Shown: positions 11,316 to 23,202, counted from the first letter of the stretch. The stretch is DNA of 64,000 nt from Haliclona indistincta (GCA_964017065.1 OZ024791.1:9031322-9095321); one strand, 5' to 3'. Numbers and translations: made by a program. Notes: generated by a model from the sequence alone, not told the origin.

Positions 11316-11788
11316 ATCTTGGTTAGTTTATGGAATATTGTGGTTGCTAGCTATAATATTCACCGGTTTGAGCCAGACCAACTCCGTACAACTCTGATTG
11401 TATGCACAGCTAGTTTGCTGTAATTATAGCTGCACATCCTGTGTTTCTAGCCTGTTTGTAGACTCCCAACAACTACATGTTTGTTAACCTTTAGTGGGGA
11501 AGATGCAAGTTGAATTGAGAAATGATCTGGTGGTCCATGTAGCATTGAACGCTTTTAGCGAACATGATGTACTCTAAGCCTATCATCCTGTGGATGTTTT
11601 GTAACACGTTCTTGCTGGTAGAATCTGTAAACATACTCGCGTTGTGCATGAAGTTACTGTGCAGTGAAGCTAGGTCTGCAGTCTAGTGGGCGGTGCTGTG
11701 GCTGCTATATCTTATCCCTTAATCTCATAATTCTCAGTGACTGGTACAGTGTTCCACACGAAGAGAGTGAATTAATGTTAGGAATGTA

Positions 11789-11796
11789 TGACGTCA
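11789..11796. promoter_or_regulatory. CRE/ATF palindrome TGACGTCA
   Basis: A full consensus CRE followed at once by a half-site (CGTCA). It lies 34 bp upstream of an ATG in good context at 11830, a usual arrangement for metazoan promoters. Occupancy is inference. Confidence 0.4.
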
Positions 11797-11829
11797 CGTC
11801 AATAGCAACAATACATTGTATCTAACAAA

Positions 11830-11902
11830 ATGGCCGCCAAAAACCTGCTTTCTTGCAGAGTGAAGTCGCGCTTGTCGCCGTATATGCTTCTAGAGACGCT
11901 AG
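11830..11902 (+). CDS. Possible first coding exon (about 24 codons)
   Basis: The ATG is in context ACAAAATGG and opens a frame starting MAAKNLLSCRVKSRLSPYML. It runs to CGCTAG|GTGAGA, a good splice donor at 11903. A CRE palindrome lies just upstream. Basic N-termini of this kind occur in small mitochondrial or ribosomal proteins, but the exon is too short to assign. The acceptor and second exon were not found. It could equally be a chance start. Confidence 0.3.
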
Positions 11903-12355
11903 GTGAGATCTACTTTCATGATTAATGTTTTAGCATTGCAGTCATGAAGTTTTAGAGCTTAACTACCAGTAGAACTGGAATTCCCATCCCTAACGTTTGG
12001 CTCGTCGTGAACGGTCAACTTTTGCTCTCTGCCGCCGGTGTAGCACTGACTGGGACCAATCCCGCTGCCAACAGATAAGCATCCGAGGTGAAAGCTTCAA
12101 TGCAGCGATAACAGAGCTTAACTATCGGTAGTCCTTGAGATACGTTCCCTAACGTGTTTTTCCAAATGGCTGCCTGTCTTTCAAATTTCTGTCACGTGAG
12201 TGTCATCTGACAAGAAGCCATATAAAGCATGAGATTCAGTAAGGATAGAGGATCAAAACAATATATAAATCATAACTCTAGCACAAATGATTCTGGAGAA
12301 ATCAAGCAAAATGTCAAACACACAATTTTTCCCTCTCTTCGTGTGGAACACTGTA

Positions 12356-14363
12356 GAATCCGTGTATCACATGATTATTGCTTTTGTTTTCACATAATAT
12401 CTCGTATCCAGAATTTGTGGTTGTTGATCAATTTGACTGCAACGGGATATAGCTAGCTTTAGTAGTGACAATGAGTTTGGTTTGGTTAACTAACAAAGAG
12501 CTTGTACACTGGTTCTGACTAAGCTTATGAACATGTACGTTGATAACCTGTGCACATTTGTCACATTTGTCTAGTCTAGTTTTTCTCTCAGACTCTCCTC
12601 ACTGCTGCTCCGCCACCATGTATAAAATTGTTACGACCACCCAAGACTCATTTCACAATTTGTTTGTCCATTATTAGCAATTGCTAGGTAGAGATTTATT
12701 CTTACAATTTTACATGTACTGTGTGTGTGTTTCTACTATTCTGCACTGGCTCGGTTTCTGTATTGCTTAGAGCTTATTAGCACATAGGTAAAATGCGTAT
12801 GTTGTTTGTCCCTAGTGTTGTTTGAGACATCAGTTACATGACTTGTTTTCGGCTCATGTGCCTAGTATGTATCGATCACATGACTTTGTTTTGTATCTCT
12901 TATCCATGTATGTCTTTCGCTGTCCATATGCTGTCGCCTCCAGTAATAGCCGTAGCTCTTTGGATAGCTGCTTACTGCTTATACTGTACCTCACTGCCTT
13001 CTCACTCCAGTTGGCCTGTTGCGTTTCCTGGTGAGTTATTTGAGCTTTAATGTTGTTGCTGTATGTTATCCTTCTATTGTACAAATGTTCATACTGTCTA
13101 GTCTTGTCTGTTGCCGATAGAGCGCAATTTGCTACTGTAGGTCCTTCACCCACCTCCTTCGTGGGAGACCTTTGTGTGCATTATTACTGTGCCCATAACT
13201 GTTAGCTGTGCCCTAGTTGTTCCTAATTGTGTTTTAGATACATGTACATGTAGGAGATGACTACTGGGTTAGTATTAGTGTGTAAATCACTGGTGACAAT
13301 GAGTTGGTTGGTGTGGTACGAATGTTCAGACTGTCTCTATTCTAGTTTGTTGCCAATGTAGGTCCTCCTCCCACCTCCTTTGTGGGAGACCTCCTTTACT
13401 TTTGCAAGTATACTTTTATATTTAATCAAATATGTGGATGATTCACGCTTACATCACTGTCTCACTATGCGTTCCTGCAAATGCCAGTTGTTTACTTTTG
13501 TGTTAAAAATAATACATGTGTTGACCATTTCATAGATGTGTTGCCTTTTCCCTGTATTCCAGGTCGAGTTCTTCACACCCCTCGGTCAGCAGCTCTCAGC
13601 TCTCACCCCTCACCGTTTAACACGTCTCACCCTCTCACGTCTTGGTTAGCATCACCATGTACAAAATAAGCGCATCATTACTGCATGTTTCACATTTTGC
13701 TCGTCCCAGCATTGTGTAGCACCGTGCTGTATGTGTGCTTGGAGTCAACTAAAATGTTAAATTGTCCAATACCTGTGATTCATTGTTTGTTGTTGTCTCG
13801 TACAGTGTAAAACACTGAGCATAATTATTTACAGCAGTGCTGTGTGCAGTACACTGAGCATAAAGCATGCACTAATGGCTGTGACAACGAGTTTGTTCCC
13901 GAAATTGATATTGATTATTAAAACAAAGAGCTAGAGCTTGTACACTGGTTCCAACTAAGCTTATGTACATGTACATTGTAGTCAGATTCAAATTATTACG
14001 TGTACCCTGATAGCAGCTGTGTAGCCATGCATAGCCTCTGTACATGTGCCTAGTTCTCAGTGACTTGTAAAATTGTACTTTTTATTTATAAGCGGAAGAG
14101 GCGTGGTTAACGTTATACAAGCTCTTTGTTAGTTGCAGTCAAATTGACCAATTTCGGATAAGAGATACAGTGTTCCACACGAAGAGGAGCAAAAACTATG
14201 TTTTTGACATTTAGCATCTCGTTGAATTGTCCATGTATGCAGTGGTCTATGTTCATCGTGTGTTGTTTCATGTCTTGCTCAATTACTTCTGGGTTTTGCT
14301 GAGCAAACCTAATTTTTCTCTTTTTACATTTGGTCGTGAGTGCTGTAATGCACAAAAATGCTA
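12356..14363. other. Intergenic with internal duplications
   Basis: No gene is recognisable. About 70 bp ending in CCACCTCCTTCGTGGGAGACCT (13098-13170) recur at 13330-13395. A phrase around GAGCTTGTACACTGGTTC and ACTAAGCTTATG (12490-12545) recurs at 13928-13980. These repeats indicate an old local duplication of roughly 0.2-1.4 kb displacement. Confidence 0.5.
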
Positions 14364-16009
14364 ATAGTGAGGCGGCACAGTTTACAATTCCACAAGTATT
14401 ATGCATTTTGTGATAAAAGCATCAAATTTGCTATACATGTTACTAAAGGTGTTACAAAAAGATTTGGATATTGGGCCACATCATAATTTTAACCCTTGGT
14501 CTTTGATTAATGGTTAATAATGTCCGACATAATTTTTAACAATTTTCAACAATCCAAAATGCAAAACTTCACAGTTATGGAAGAATTGCAATCACTAAAT
14601 CAGGGACGTAACTAGAAATTTGTAACAGAGGAGGCGCGCGCGCGAGCGCGATTTTGGGAAATAACTAATTAATATTCATTAGATTACGTCATTTTATTGC
14701 CTCGTAGCAGCGCGCCGTAGCATGGTGAATGTAGCGCGTTCGCGGTACGTAGCCTGGATGGAGTGGAGAGCAAGATAGAGACAGCTGTGTCAGGCAAGGC
14801 AGCTGTGTCAGGCAAGACAGCTGTACTAGGCTAGGTATATACGTTCATAAACATTTTGGTTGGGCAAAAGCGAGGAGGCAAGCGCCTCCTCTGCCTCACG
14901 GTAGTTACGCTACTGCTAAATGCATTGATGATGTTTGTAATTGTGCACTACAACTTCAAGAGAAATAAGAATAGAAAAGTGAATTACTTAATGTCTCATG
15001 AATAATTCATTTCATTTGTAATTCTGGTATAGCTAATTCGCTTATATAAAGCAGTGAACTTCTTACCCTTGATACTCAAAGTGTTTACAAATTATGCTGC
15101 AGTAGAGACAGTCTGAAGTTTATAATAAATGGACACTTTTGAGTAAGTTTTTTACATGACAATTCAAAGAAACTTGAATGTGTCAGCATAGCTAAAGTAA
15201 GAGTAAGCCAGCAGCAGATATAGTCATTTTAAGACTTTATGTTGGAAGCCATGGCAAGATACAGATACATCAAGGACTTTGTGTAATACAATTGTCTAAT
15301 CCCTCTCTGGCAATAACCGCTTTCAGTTATATTTAGCAGCACTAGCAGTCCTTACTATTAACTGAATGCGGTTATTGCCAGAGAGGGATTTGACAATTGT
15401 ATTACACAAAGTCCTTGATGTATCTGTATCTTGCCATGGCTTCCAACATAAAGTCTTAAAATGACTATATCTGCTGCTGGCTTACTCTTACTTTAGCTAT
15501 GCTGACACATTCAAGTTTCTTTGAATTGTCATGTAAAAAACTTACTCAAAAGTGTCCATTTATTATAAACTTCAGACTGTCTCTACTGCAGCATAATTTG
15601 TAAACACTTTGAGTATCAAGGGTAAGAAGTTCACTGCTTTATATAAGCGAATTAGCTATACCAGAATTAATGATAACCAAATGAAATGAATTATTCATGA
15701 GACATTAAGTAATTCACTTTTCTATTCTTATTTCTCTTGAAGTTGTAGTGCACAATTACAAACATGATCAATGCATTTAGTGATTCCAATTCTTCCATAA
15801 TTGTGAAGTTTTGCATTTTGGATTGTTGAAAATTGTTAAAAATTATGACGGACATAATTAACCATTAATTAACATTTTAAAGACCAAGGGTTAAAATTAT
15901 GATGTGGCCCAATATCCAAATCTTTTTGTAACACCTTTAGTAACATGTATAGTAAATTTGATGCTTTTATGACAAAATGCACGATTGTTCTGCTCTGCCG
16001 CCTCACTAT
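14364..16009. repeat. 1.65-kb near-perfect palindrome (650-bp arms)
   Basis: The left arm (14364-15335) and right arm (15360-16009) are reverse complements separated by about 24 bp. Excluding a 315-bp MITE and its 6-bp duplication, the left arm is 651 bp and the right 650 bp. Differences are few: a short indel near 14378-14400, a 9-bp change near 15670. Neither arm encodes a recognisable protein. It could be a long-TIR foldback element or a recent inverted duplication. Confidence 0.93.
14601..14915. mobile_element. MITE inserted in one palindrome arm
   Basis: Ends are CAGGGACGTAACTAG at left and the complement of CAGTAGCGTAACTA at right. A 6-bp direct repeat CTAAAT is at 14595-14600 and 14916-14921. 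The uninterrupted right arm of the palindrome gives the empty site (ATCACTAAATGCATT), confirming both ends. CAG/CTG termini suggest a hAT relative with a short duplication. A GCGCGCGCGCGAGCGCG run lies near 14636-14652. Confidence 0.92.
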
Positions 16010-16204
16010 AACTACTTATTTATTGCCCACTGTATCAGTGTGTGACGCATTCCGTGAGTACCCACTCTTTGTTGCTATGTATTATGTATTTGTACACTGA
16101 GTCTGATTCTGTAACCTGTTTGCATCAGTATTGTTCATGATGTTGTGCGTGCATGTGTTAAGAGTGCCTCCCACTTTTTACTCCAACTTTTTACATTTTG
16201 CTGT

Positions 16205-16760
16205 AGATAACACTAGTACCAGTGTCACTGTAGTAGTACCAGCAGTACTGTATAGTAGAGACACTATTACCAGCAGTACTGTATAGTAGAGACACTAGTA
16301 CCAGCAGTACTGTATAGTAGAGACACTAGTACCAGCAGTACTGTATAGTAGAGACACTAGTACCAACAGTACTGTATAGTAGAGACACTAGTACCAGCAG
16401 TACTGTATAGTAGAGACACTAGTACCAGCAGTACTGTATAGTAGAGACACTAGTACCAGCAGTACTGTATAGTAGAGACACTAGTACCAGCAGTACTGTA
16501 TAGTAGAGACACTAGTACCAGCAGTACTGTATAGTAGAGACACTAGTACCAGCAGTACTGTATAGTAGAGACACTAGTACCAGCAGTACTGTATAGTAGA
16601 GACACTAGTACCAGCAGTACTGTATAGTAGAGACACTAGTACCAACAGTACTGTATAGTAGAGACACTATTACCAGCAGTACTGTATAGTAGAGACACTA
16701 TTACCAGCAGCAGCACTGTAGTAGACACTAGTACCAGCAGCACTGTAGTCAAGACACTAC
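16205..16760 (+). repeat. 31-bp tandem minisatellite
   Basis: Fourteen successive units of GACACTAGTACCAGCAGTAC plus TGTATAGTAGA run from 16260 to 16694 with very few substitutions, flanked by degenerate partial units. High identity indicates recent expansion. 16761-17201 holds nothing recognisable. Confidence 0.95.
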
Positions 16761-17201
16761 CAGCATCATGCTATTACCAGCTATGGTAGAGATAGCGTCA
16801 TACTAGTACCAGCAGCACTATAGCAAGTTGCGTACCATATACTGCCCATTTACTGTGCATAGTAGAGCTGATGTGCTGTGAATAGTTATTAGTTGGTCAC
16901 AACTGACTTACTATTATTGTTAACTTGAATGCATATCTGTAAACTGGTGGTCCTTGTAGTTGATAACCAGGATGCTTGAGAATGGTTATTAAACCAAGTG
17001 CTCGAGGTCTACAGAAACAACTAGCAAGCCTCAAGGAACAGAGTACTAGTAGCATGCTGTCCATTAGAACATTGTAAGCACATCTATTGTTCATTACAAC
17101 ACCTTACTGAATTACTAGGCTATAGCCTTCAAGCTTATACTGCTATGTCTCACACTTGTGCTGCAAGGTCACACATTACGCACCATGTCTCTCAGGTTTG
17201 T

Positions 17202-17447
17202 AGGTCACTTGTCTCATGGTAAAACGAATTCGACAAGGCCACACCCACGCACCCAGCGAAAAATAAATTCCTGACAGACATGCTTGTAGTGTCCTACAAG
17301 GTAGCATGTCTAATAACTAAGGACAGTCTGCTCTTTGACTTGATAGGTCAAACTTTGTAAATGCGTGATACTACAAGCATTTCTTATTGTGCTTGGTGTG
17401 TGGGCGTGGCCTTGTTGATTTTTATTTCACCATGGGCCAAGTTACCT
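17202..17447. mobile_element. MITE with ACAAGGCCACRCCCACRCACC inverted ends
   Basis: Imperfect inverted repeats of about 60 bp: AGGTCACTTGTCTCATGG followed by ACAAGGCCACACCCACGCAC at left, and the matching GTGTGTGGGCGTGGCCTTGT then CCATGGGCCAAGTTACCT at right. The core is about 130 bp, non-coding. Exact outer limits are uncertain because similarity fades outward. No target duplication was found. Confidence 0.75.
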
Positions 17448-17826
17448 GAAGAGATGGAAGGTTACCTAAACAAAAATTTCCAAGTTCTAACCTAGCCCAT
17501 GGGCCTGTGCAATTCTGACAGAAGACAATCTGTTCTTCTGTGTGTGGTTAGGCTGCTGACATAGTCTTGACCTCTTGTCAAACCCCCAGGTGGCCTTTAG
17601 TCATGTCTAAACTGGCTGGCCATTGCATTGTGTTGAGCTGATACTGGTTGTATCTGTTGGACTGATGTAACTAGGTTAAACACTGACTTCTGATTGCAGT
17701 ATCGATAACATATTCATTGTTCAGTTCACATGCTAAACAATGTAAAATGTATTTGCAGTCATAGTTGCACACAATACTACAGGCTGCACAGAGAGTAGGC
17801 ACTCTCCTTTTGTGTTTGTTACCTAC
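17448..17826. other. Intergenic, nothing recognised
   Basis: No coding, structural RNA or repeat signal seen between the two MITEs. Confidence 0.4.
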
Positions 17827-18096
17827 CAAGCCCGTAGACAGGGGGGGTTAAGACGAACCGCCCAGGCTACCTAGCGGTCTGTTTAAAGTCTTCAGAAAAT
17901 TACTATACTCGCTACTTTGACTCTGTTACAAGTGTAGAAGACTGCAGTAGTACGGCTAGCTTCCTAGTTGCCTCGAGTTGCATGCACGATACGAACCATG
18001 TACGATCTCGCAACAAACCATGGTCACGCTCCTCATGAATAATAAATTTTCGCACGGCAAAAGAACCTCCTTCTGAAAATCCTGGCTACAGCCTTG
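17827..18096. mobile_element. 270-bp MITE with CAAGSCYGTAGMCAGG ends
   Basis: Left end CAAGCCCGTAGACAGG and right end complement CAAGGCTGTAGCCAGG are inverted repeats with three differences. The 5-bp direct repeat CCTAC flanks the element at 17822-17826 and 18097-18101. It is non-coding. The short duplication and CAAG/CTTG ends leave the superfamily open. Confidence 0.88.
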
Positions 18097-18319
18097 CCTA
18101 CTATTGTATATAGGTCCACATTGTTGTTGTCTGCTTGTTTTTGTCTCTGTTACTCTGTACACAGCACAGACTCATCAACCTGTTGTAGAATAGAGGCCCT
18201 GGCATTGAATGTGTGTGGGCATGTCTAAATTGTGTTTGTCGCTTGGTGACTAAAAGACATCCTGACAGTATCCTGCCCTTAAGGCTGTGTTTACTTGAGT
18301 CTATTCCTGGTTTTACTGT

Positions 18320-18339
18320 CTACCCTTTTTATTTCTCAG
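18320..18339 (+). promoter_or_regulatory. Splice acceptor before the 18340 exon
   Basis: A pyrimidine-rich tract of about 15 bases ends in CTCAG immediately before ATGGTTC. It marks the exon border and argues against upstream non-ATG extension of the frame. Confidence 0.6.
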
Positions 18340-18827
18340 ATGGTTCTCACTAAAGAAAAACTTCGAGTTGGACTGAGACACTTGTATGAGGAACTCGAGA
18401 ATATCTTCCTCTTTCCTGTTCGCTGTAGATCAGACTTTTGTCCTGACTCTACTTTTTCCCATCTTGATTTAAGGTTGTCTTCCATACCTTCAGGCAGTCA
18501 AGAAAGCGAGGCAAAACTAAAAGTTGCATTTCCCATTACGCATATTATCAAACCGCCGGAATCGCTCGTTCTCACTGATCATCATGTGGAAACTTTGTCA
18601 AGAATTGTTCATTCAAGAAATAATATCTGGCCACCTTTTGGCATTGATTTCAGCTCTATGAGCGAAGCACAGGTGTTTAGTGTAGTTGCAGAAAAAATCC
18701 TTTGCCTAGTTGCAGAAAATGTAGTGCTGCAATCTAAATATTCCAATCAAGTTGAAGCTTCACCACAACTCCGGTATGGAAACAATGGGATGGGCAATCC
18801 TTTAGTTTGGCATGGTTTTTCTGATGC
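18340..18827 (+). CDS. Partial exon of an unrecognised protein, cut by the assembly gap
   Basis: A frame of at least 162 codons starts at ATG 18340. It is directly preceded by CTACCCTTTTTATTTCTCAG, an excellent splice acceptor, so the ATG may be internal and translation may begin in an upstream exon. The product begins MVLTKEKLRVGLRHLYEELE, has mixed hydrophobic and charged composition like a globular protein, and ends near NPLVWHGFSDA as the gap begins. There is no signal peptide, membrane segment or catalytic motif I can name. It is the only host-like coding sequence in the window with convincing length and splice context. It could still belong to an unseen mobile element. Confidence 0.6.
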
Positions 18828-19027
18828 NNNNNNNNNNNNNNNNNNNNNNNNNNNNNNNNNNNNNNNNNNNNNNNNNNNNNNNNNNNNNNNNNNNNNNNNN
18901 NNNNNNNNNNNNNNNNNNNNNNNNNNNNNNNNNNNNNNNNNNNNNNNNNNNNNNNNNNNNNNNNNNNNNNNNNNNNNNNNNNNNNNNNNNNNNNNNNNNN
19001 NNNNNNNNNNNNNNNNNNNNNNNNNNN
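18828..19027. other. Assembly gap (200 N)
   Basis: A run of exactly 200 N. The left side is coding and the right side is already minisatellite, so the true edge of the array and the rest of the exon lie in the gap. Its real length is unknown. Confidence 1.
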
Positions 19028-19144
19028 CCACTGATAACCAACGATAACCAAAAATAACCAACAATAACCACTGATAACCAACAATAACCACTGATAACTA
19101 ACGATAACAACTGATAACCAACAATAACCACTGATAACCAACAA

Positions 19145-19460
19145 TTAGTAACGGTTATTGCCCTCACACGAGGGCAATATCCGACATTAATGACCGCGGG
19201 AAAGTCGGTTGCCCGAGACTGTACGGGGGCAGCCGACTTTTCCGAGGTCATTAATGTCGGTTATTGCCCTAGTTGTGTAGGGCAATAAATGATTTATTAC
19301 ATTGTTCATCACTGTGAGCGCAAGAACATCGCGAACTTTTCAAACTCGCAAAGACGCAACGGTCTGTTGCTATAGAAGACGCTGCGGGTGGTCAATAACC
19401 TACATTAATGCCCTCGAATAGATCAATCTGATTGGTCAAAGATGACGTACTATGTAATAA
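19145..19460 (+). mobile_element. HTE-1 copy 1 (hairpin at left)
   Basis: A hairpin built on GGTTATTGCCCTC...GGGCAATAA at the left, an inner TIR (GATTTATTACATTGTTCATC) at about 19290, a body with CCAAT-like GATTGGTCAAAG, and the far TIR GATGACGTACTATGTAATAA. The apex of the hairpin has lost the GNA mini-loop (a short deletion giving GCCCGAGACTGTACGG), a change shared with copy 6. Confidence 0.85.
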
Positions 19461-19567
19461 CAACTGATAACCAACGATAACCAACGATAACCAAGAATAA
19501 CCAAGAATAACCAATTTTAACCACTAATAACCAACAAAAACCATTGATAACCAACTATAACAACTAA

Positions 19568-20060
19568 CAACGAAAGTGCGTGGAATTTTATGCCCCACAA
19601 AATAGCAGATACTAGTGGGCCATCGTCAATAAATTATCAATAAATTTTTGGCGCACGTGTTATCCTTTGTGAAAAGTCAGCCAGCATTGATGCCTGAAAG
19701 CCAAGTTACCGTGCGTTTTAGCTGCACAAAAGTTGACGCCAGGCTTCGTTTGTCGCCCAACTTGAACACGGGCGTTCGCCATTATAGACCTGGCGAGTGT
19801 GCGCTTGGAGGCGAGTGCCCTGGGCTCCCATCGCTCGTAGATCTTCGCTTACAAGCTACAGAACAGCTACAGCAGCTACAAACACCACGAGAAGACTGCA
19901 GGTGGTGGGGTACAAGTCAGTTAACTCCCGGTCTCTTCGGCGATTGGGATAATACCTCGGTGGTTAATTATGCCATCCTCGGGCTCCGCCCTCGAACAGC
20001 ATAATTAACCACCTCGGTATATATCCCGCATCGCCTCAGAGACCGGGAGTTAACTATTAC
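19568..20060 (-). mobile_element. HTE-2 copy a, truncated at the TIR end
   Basis: Reverse orientation, hairpin at right (about 19920-20054) ending CTATTAC|ATAACC. The first about 200 bp of the body, including the far TIR, is missing: the array joins directly to GAAAGTGCGTGG. The 118-codon frame inside recurs in related copies but shifts among them. Confidence 0.85.
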
Positions 20061-20269
20061 ATAACCACTGATATCCAACGATAACCACTGATAACCAACG
20101 ATAACCACTCATAACCAACCATAACCACTGATAACCAACGATAACCAACTATAACCACTGATAACCAATAATAAACACTGATAACCTAGAATAACCACTG
20201 ATAACCAACGATAATCACTGATAACCAATAATATTATAACCACTGATAACCGACAATAACCACTGATAA

Positions 20270-20960
20270 GTAATAGTTAACTCCCGGTCTCTGAGGCGAT
20301 GCGGGATATATACCGAGGTGGTTAATTATGCTGTCCGAGGGCGGAGCCCGAAGATGGCATAATTAACCACCGAGGTATTATCCCGATCGCCGAAGAGACC
20401 GGGAGTTAACTGACTTGTACCCCACCACCAGTCTTCTCGTGGTGTTTGTAGCTGCTCGTAGCTGTTCTGTATCTTGTAAGCGAAGATCTACGAGCGATGG
20501 GAGCCCAGGGCACTCGCCTCCAAGCGCATACTCGACAGGTCTATAAATGGCGAACGCCCGTGTTCAAGTTGGGCGACAAACGGCGAACGCCCGTGTTCAA
20601 GTTGGGCGACAAACGAAGCCTGGCGTCAACTTTGTGCAGCTAAAACGCACGGTAACTTGGCTTTCAGGCAGCAATGCTGGCTGACCTTTCCCAAAGGTTA
20701 ACACGTGCGCCAAAAATTTATTGATAATTTATTGACGATGGCCCACTAGTATCTGCTATTTTGTGGGGTATAAAGCTCCACTCACTTTCGCCGGGTGGGT
20801 AGGTGTGGACAAGGGACTAGTGCCACTTTGCCACTTCCTGGAAAATATCCATATTTGCCTGTTTTAACTTTAATATCCTGGAAAATATCCATATTTTCCT
20901 GTTTATATGGGATATATACCATGCCATTTTCCTTTGATCTTTGGGTGTGGTGGGGTACAA
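20270..20960 (+). mobile_element. HTE-2 copy b, full length (691 bp)
   Basis: GTAATAG then a long hairpin (20276-20410) whose apex reads GAGGGCGGAGCCCG. The inner TIR TTGTACCCCACCACCA is at 20415-20430. A non-coding body of about 500 bp holds a tandem duplication of a 33-bp phrase (GGCGAACGCCCGTGTTCAAG..., about 20546-20611) and two copies of CCTGGAAAATATCCATATTT. The far TIR GGTGTGGTGGGGTACAA ends at 20960. Flanks read GATAA|element|CCAAG. Confidence 0.92.
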
Positions 20961-21762
20961 CCAAGAATAACCACTGATAACCAAGAATAACCACTGATAA
21001 CAACAATAACCACTGATAACCAACGAGAACCAAGAATAACCAACTATAACCACTGATAACCAACAATAACAACTGATAACCAACGATAACCAATGATAAC
21101 CAACAATAAGCAAGAATAACCAACTTTAACCACTGATAAGCAACAATAACCACTGATAACCAAGACTAACCACTGATAACCAAGAATAACCAGTGATAAC
21201 AGCAATAACCACTGATAACCAACGATAACAAAGAATAACCAACAATAACCACTGATCACCAACATTAACCACTGATCACCAACGAGAACCACTGATAACC
21301 AACTATAACCGCCGATAACCAACGATAACAACTGATAACCAGCAATAACTACTGATAACCAACAATAACCAAGAATAACCAACTTTAACCACTGATAACC
21401 AACATTAACCACTGATAACCAACAATTACAACTGATAACCAACGATAACTGCTGATAATCAAAAATAACCCCTGATAACCAACAATAACCAACTTTAACC
21501 AATGATAACAAACAATAACCACTGGTAACCAACAATAACCACTGATAACCAACGATAACCACTGATAACCAACAATAACCACTGATAACCAACTATAACC
21601 ACTGATAACCAACGATAACAAAGAAAAACCAACAATAACCACTGATTACCAACGATAAACACTGATAACCAACTGTGACCACTGATAACCAACGATAACC
21701 AAGAAAAACCAACAATAACCAATGATCACCAAAGATAACCACTGATAACCAACGGTAACCAA
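20961..21762. repeat. Minisatellite segment, about 0.8 kb
   Basis: Only ATAACCANNN units, rich in CTG, ACA and AGA forms, with single-base losses that shift the 10-bp phase a few times (for example near 21000). Confidence 0.95.
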
Positions 21763-22130
21763 AATCAAACTATGACATGAATAATTCTCTTTGATGTAAT
21801 GAGGTGTCCAAATTCCCATATACACCTGCAGCAAAGCCATACAATGCACCACTTATTATACCATTAGCCATACAATGCACCATACAATGCCATACAATGC
21901 ACCATACAAGCCATACAATGCACCATACAATGCACATAGTTTAAATAGGTTAAACACCTCGTTGCCATACAATGCACCATACAAGCCATACAATGCACCA
22001 TACAATGCACATAGTTTAAATGGGTTATAAACCTCGTTGTCGGTGTATATGTGAATTTGCACACCTCGGGCTTCGCCCTCGGTGTCCAAATTCCATATAT
22101 ACACCTCCACCTCGGTGTTTAACCTATATA
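21763..22130 (-). mobile_element. HTE-3 copy 1 (hairpin at right)
   Basis: The left TIR AAACTATGACATGAAT is matched by the inner complement of ATAGTTTAAAT before the hairpin (22003-22021). The hairpin (about 22023-22124) has apex CTCGGGCTTCGCCCTCG. The middle is a (CCATACAATGCA)n tandem repeat, and an extra copy of the TIR-plus-hairpin base (21930-21965) shows internal duplication. It ends TTAACCTATAT|ATAACC. Confidence 0.85.
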
Positions 22131-23202
22131 TAACCAACAATAACCACTGATAACCAACAATAACCACTGATAACCAACGATAACCACTGATAACCAACGA
22201 TAACCAAGAATAACCAACAAAAACCGCTGATAACCAACAATAACCACTGATAACCAACGATAACAACTGATAACCAATAATAACCACTGATAACCAACAA
22301 TAACCACTGATTACCAAGAATAACCACTGATAACCAAAAATAACCACCAATAACAACGATAACCACTGATAACCAACAATAACCATTGATAACCAAGAAT
22401 AACCACTGATAACCAAGTATCACCACTGATAACCAACGATAACCACTGATAACCAACGATAATCACTGATAACCAACAATAACCTAAAATAACCAACAAA
22501 AACCACTGTTAACCAACAATAACCAAGAATAACCAACAATAACCACTGATAACCAACAATAACAACTGATAACCAACGATAACCAACAGTAACCGAGAAT
22601 AACCAACTTTAACCACTGATAACCAACAATAACCACTGATAACCAACAATAACCACTGATAACCAACAATAACCACTGGTTACCAACAATAACAACTGAT
22701 TACCAACAATAACTAGTGATAACCGACAATAACCAAGAATAACCAACTTTAACCACTGATGACCAACAATAACCACTGATAACCAACAATTACCACTGAT
22801 AACCACCGATTACCAAAAATAACCACTTATAACCAGGAATAACTACTGATAACCAACAATAACCACTGATAACCAACGATAACCACTGATATCCAACAAT
22901 AACCAAGTATAACAAACATTAACAACTGATAACCAACAATAACAACTGATAACCTACGATAAGCAACGAAAACAACTGTTAACCAACAATAACCAAGAAT
23001 AACCAACAATAACCACTGATAACCAACGATAACCAAGTATAACAAACATTAACCACTGATAACCAACAATAACAACTGATAACCAACGATAAGCAACGAA
23101 AACCACTGGTAACCAACAATAACCAAGAATAACCAACGATAACCACTGATAACCAACGATAACCAAGAATAACCAACAATAACCACTGATAACCAACAAT
23201 AA
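22131..23202. repeat. Minisatellite segment, about 1.1 kb
   Basis: Pure ATAACCANNN array. Blocks of about 100-140 bp recur (for example the run around AACAAACATTAACMACTG at 22911 and 23041), a higher-order repeat. Confidence 0.95.

Larger units (their letters stand above)
11745..12355. repeat. Inverted-repeat-bounded segment (ACAGTGTTCCACACGAAGAG ends)
   Basis: A perfect or near-perfect inverted repeat of about 23 bp (11745-11769 and 12333-12355) encloses about 560 bp. A third copy of the end sits at 14166-14186. The rightward neighbour of the second copy (to about 12500) is repeated in inverted orientation at 14110-14180. It may be a decayed TIR transposon, but no target duplication is visible. 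Confidence 0.5.

Noticed and set aside
11219..11423. 74-codon frame with SALTPRSALTQ repeats
   Set aside because: Translation of the GGTCAGCTCTCACCC minisatellite.
18734..19251. Frames running through the N gap
   Set aside because: The sequence is unknown there, so continuity is not evidence of coding.
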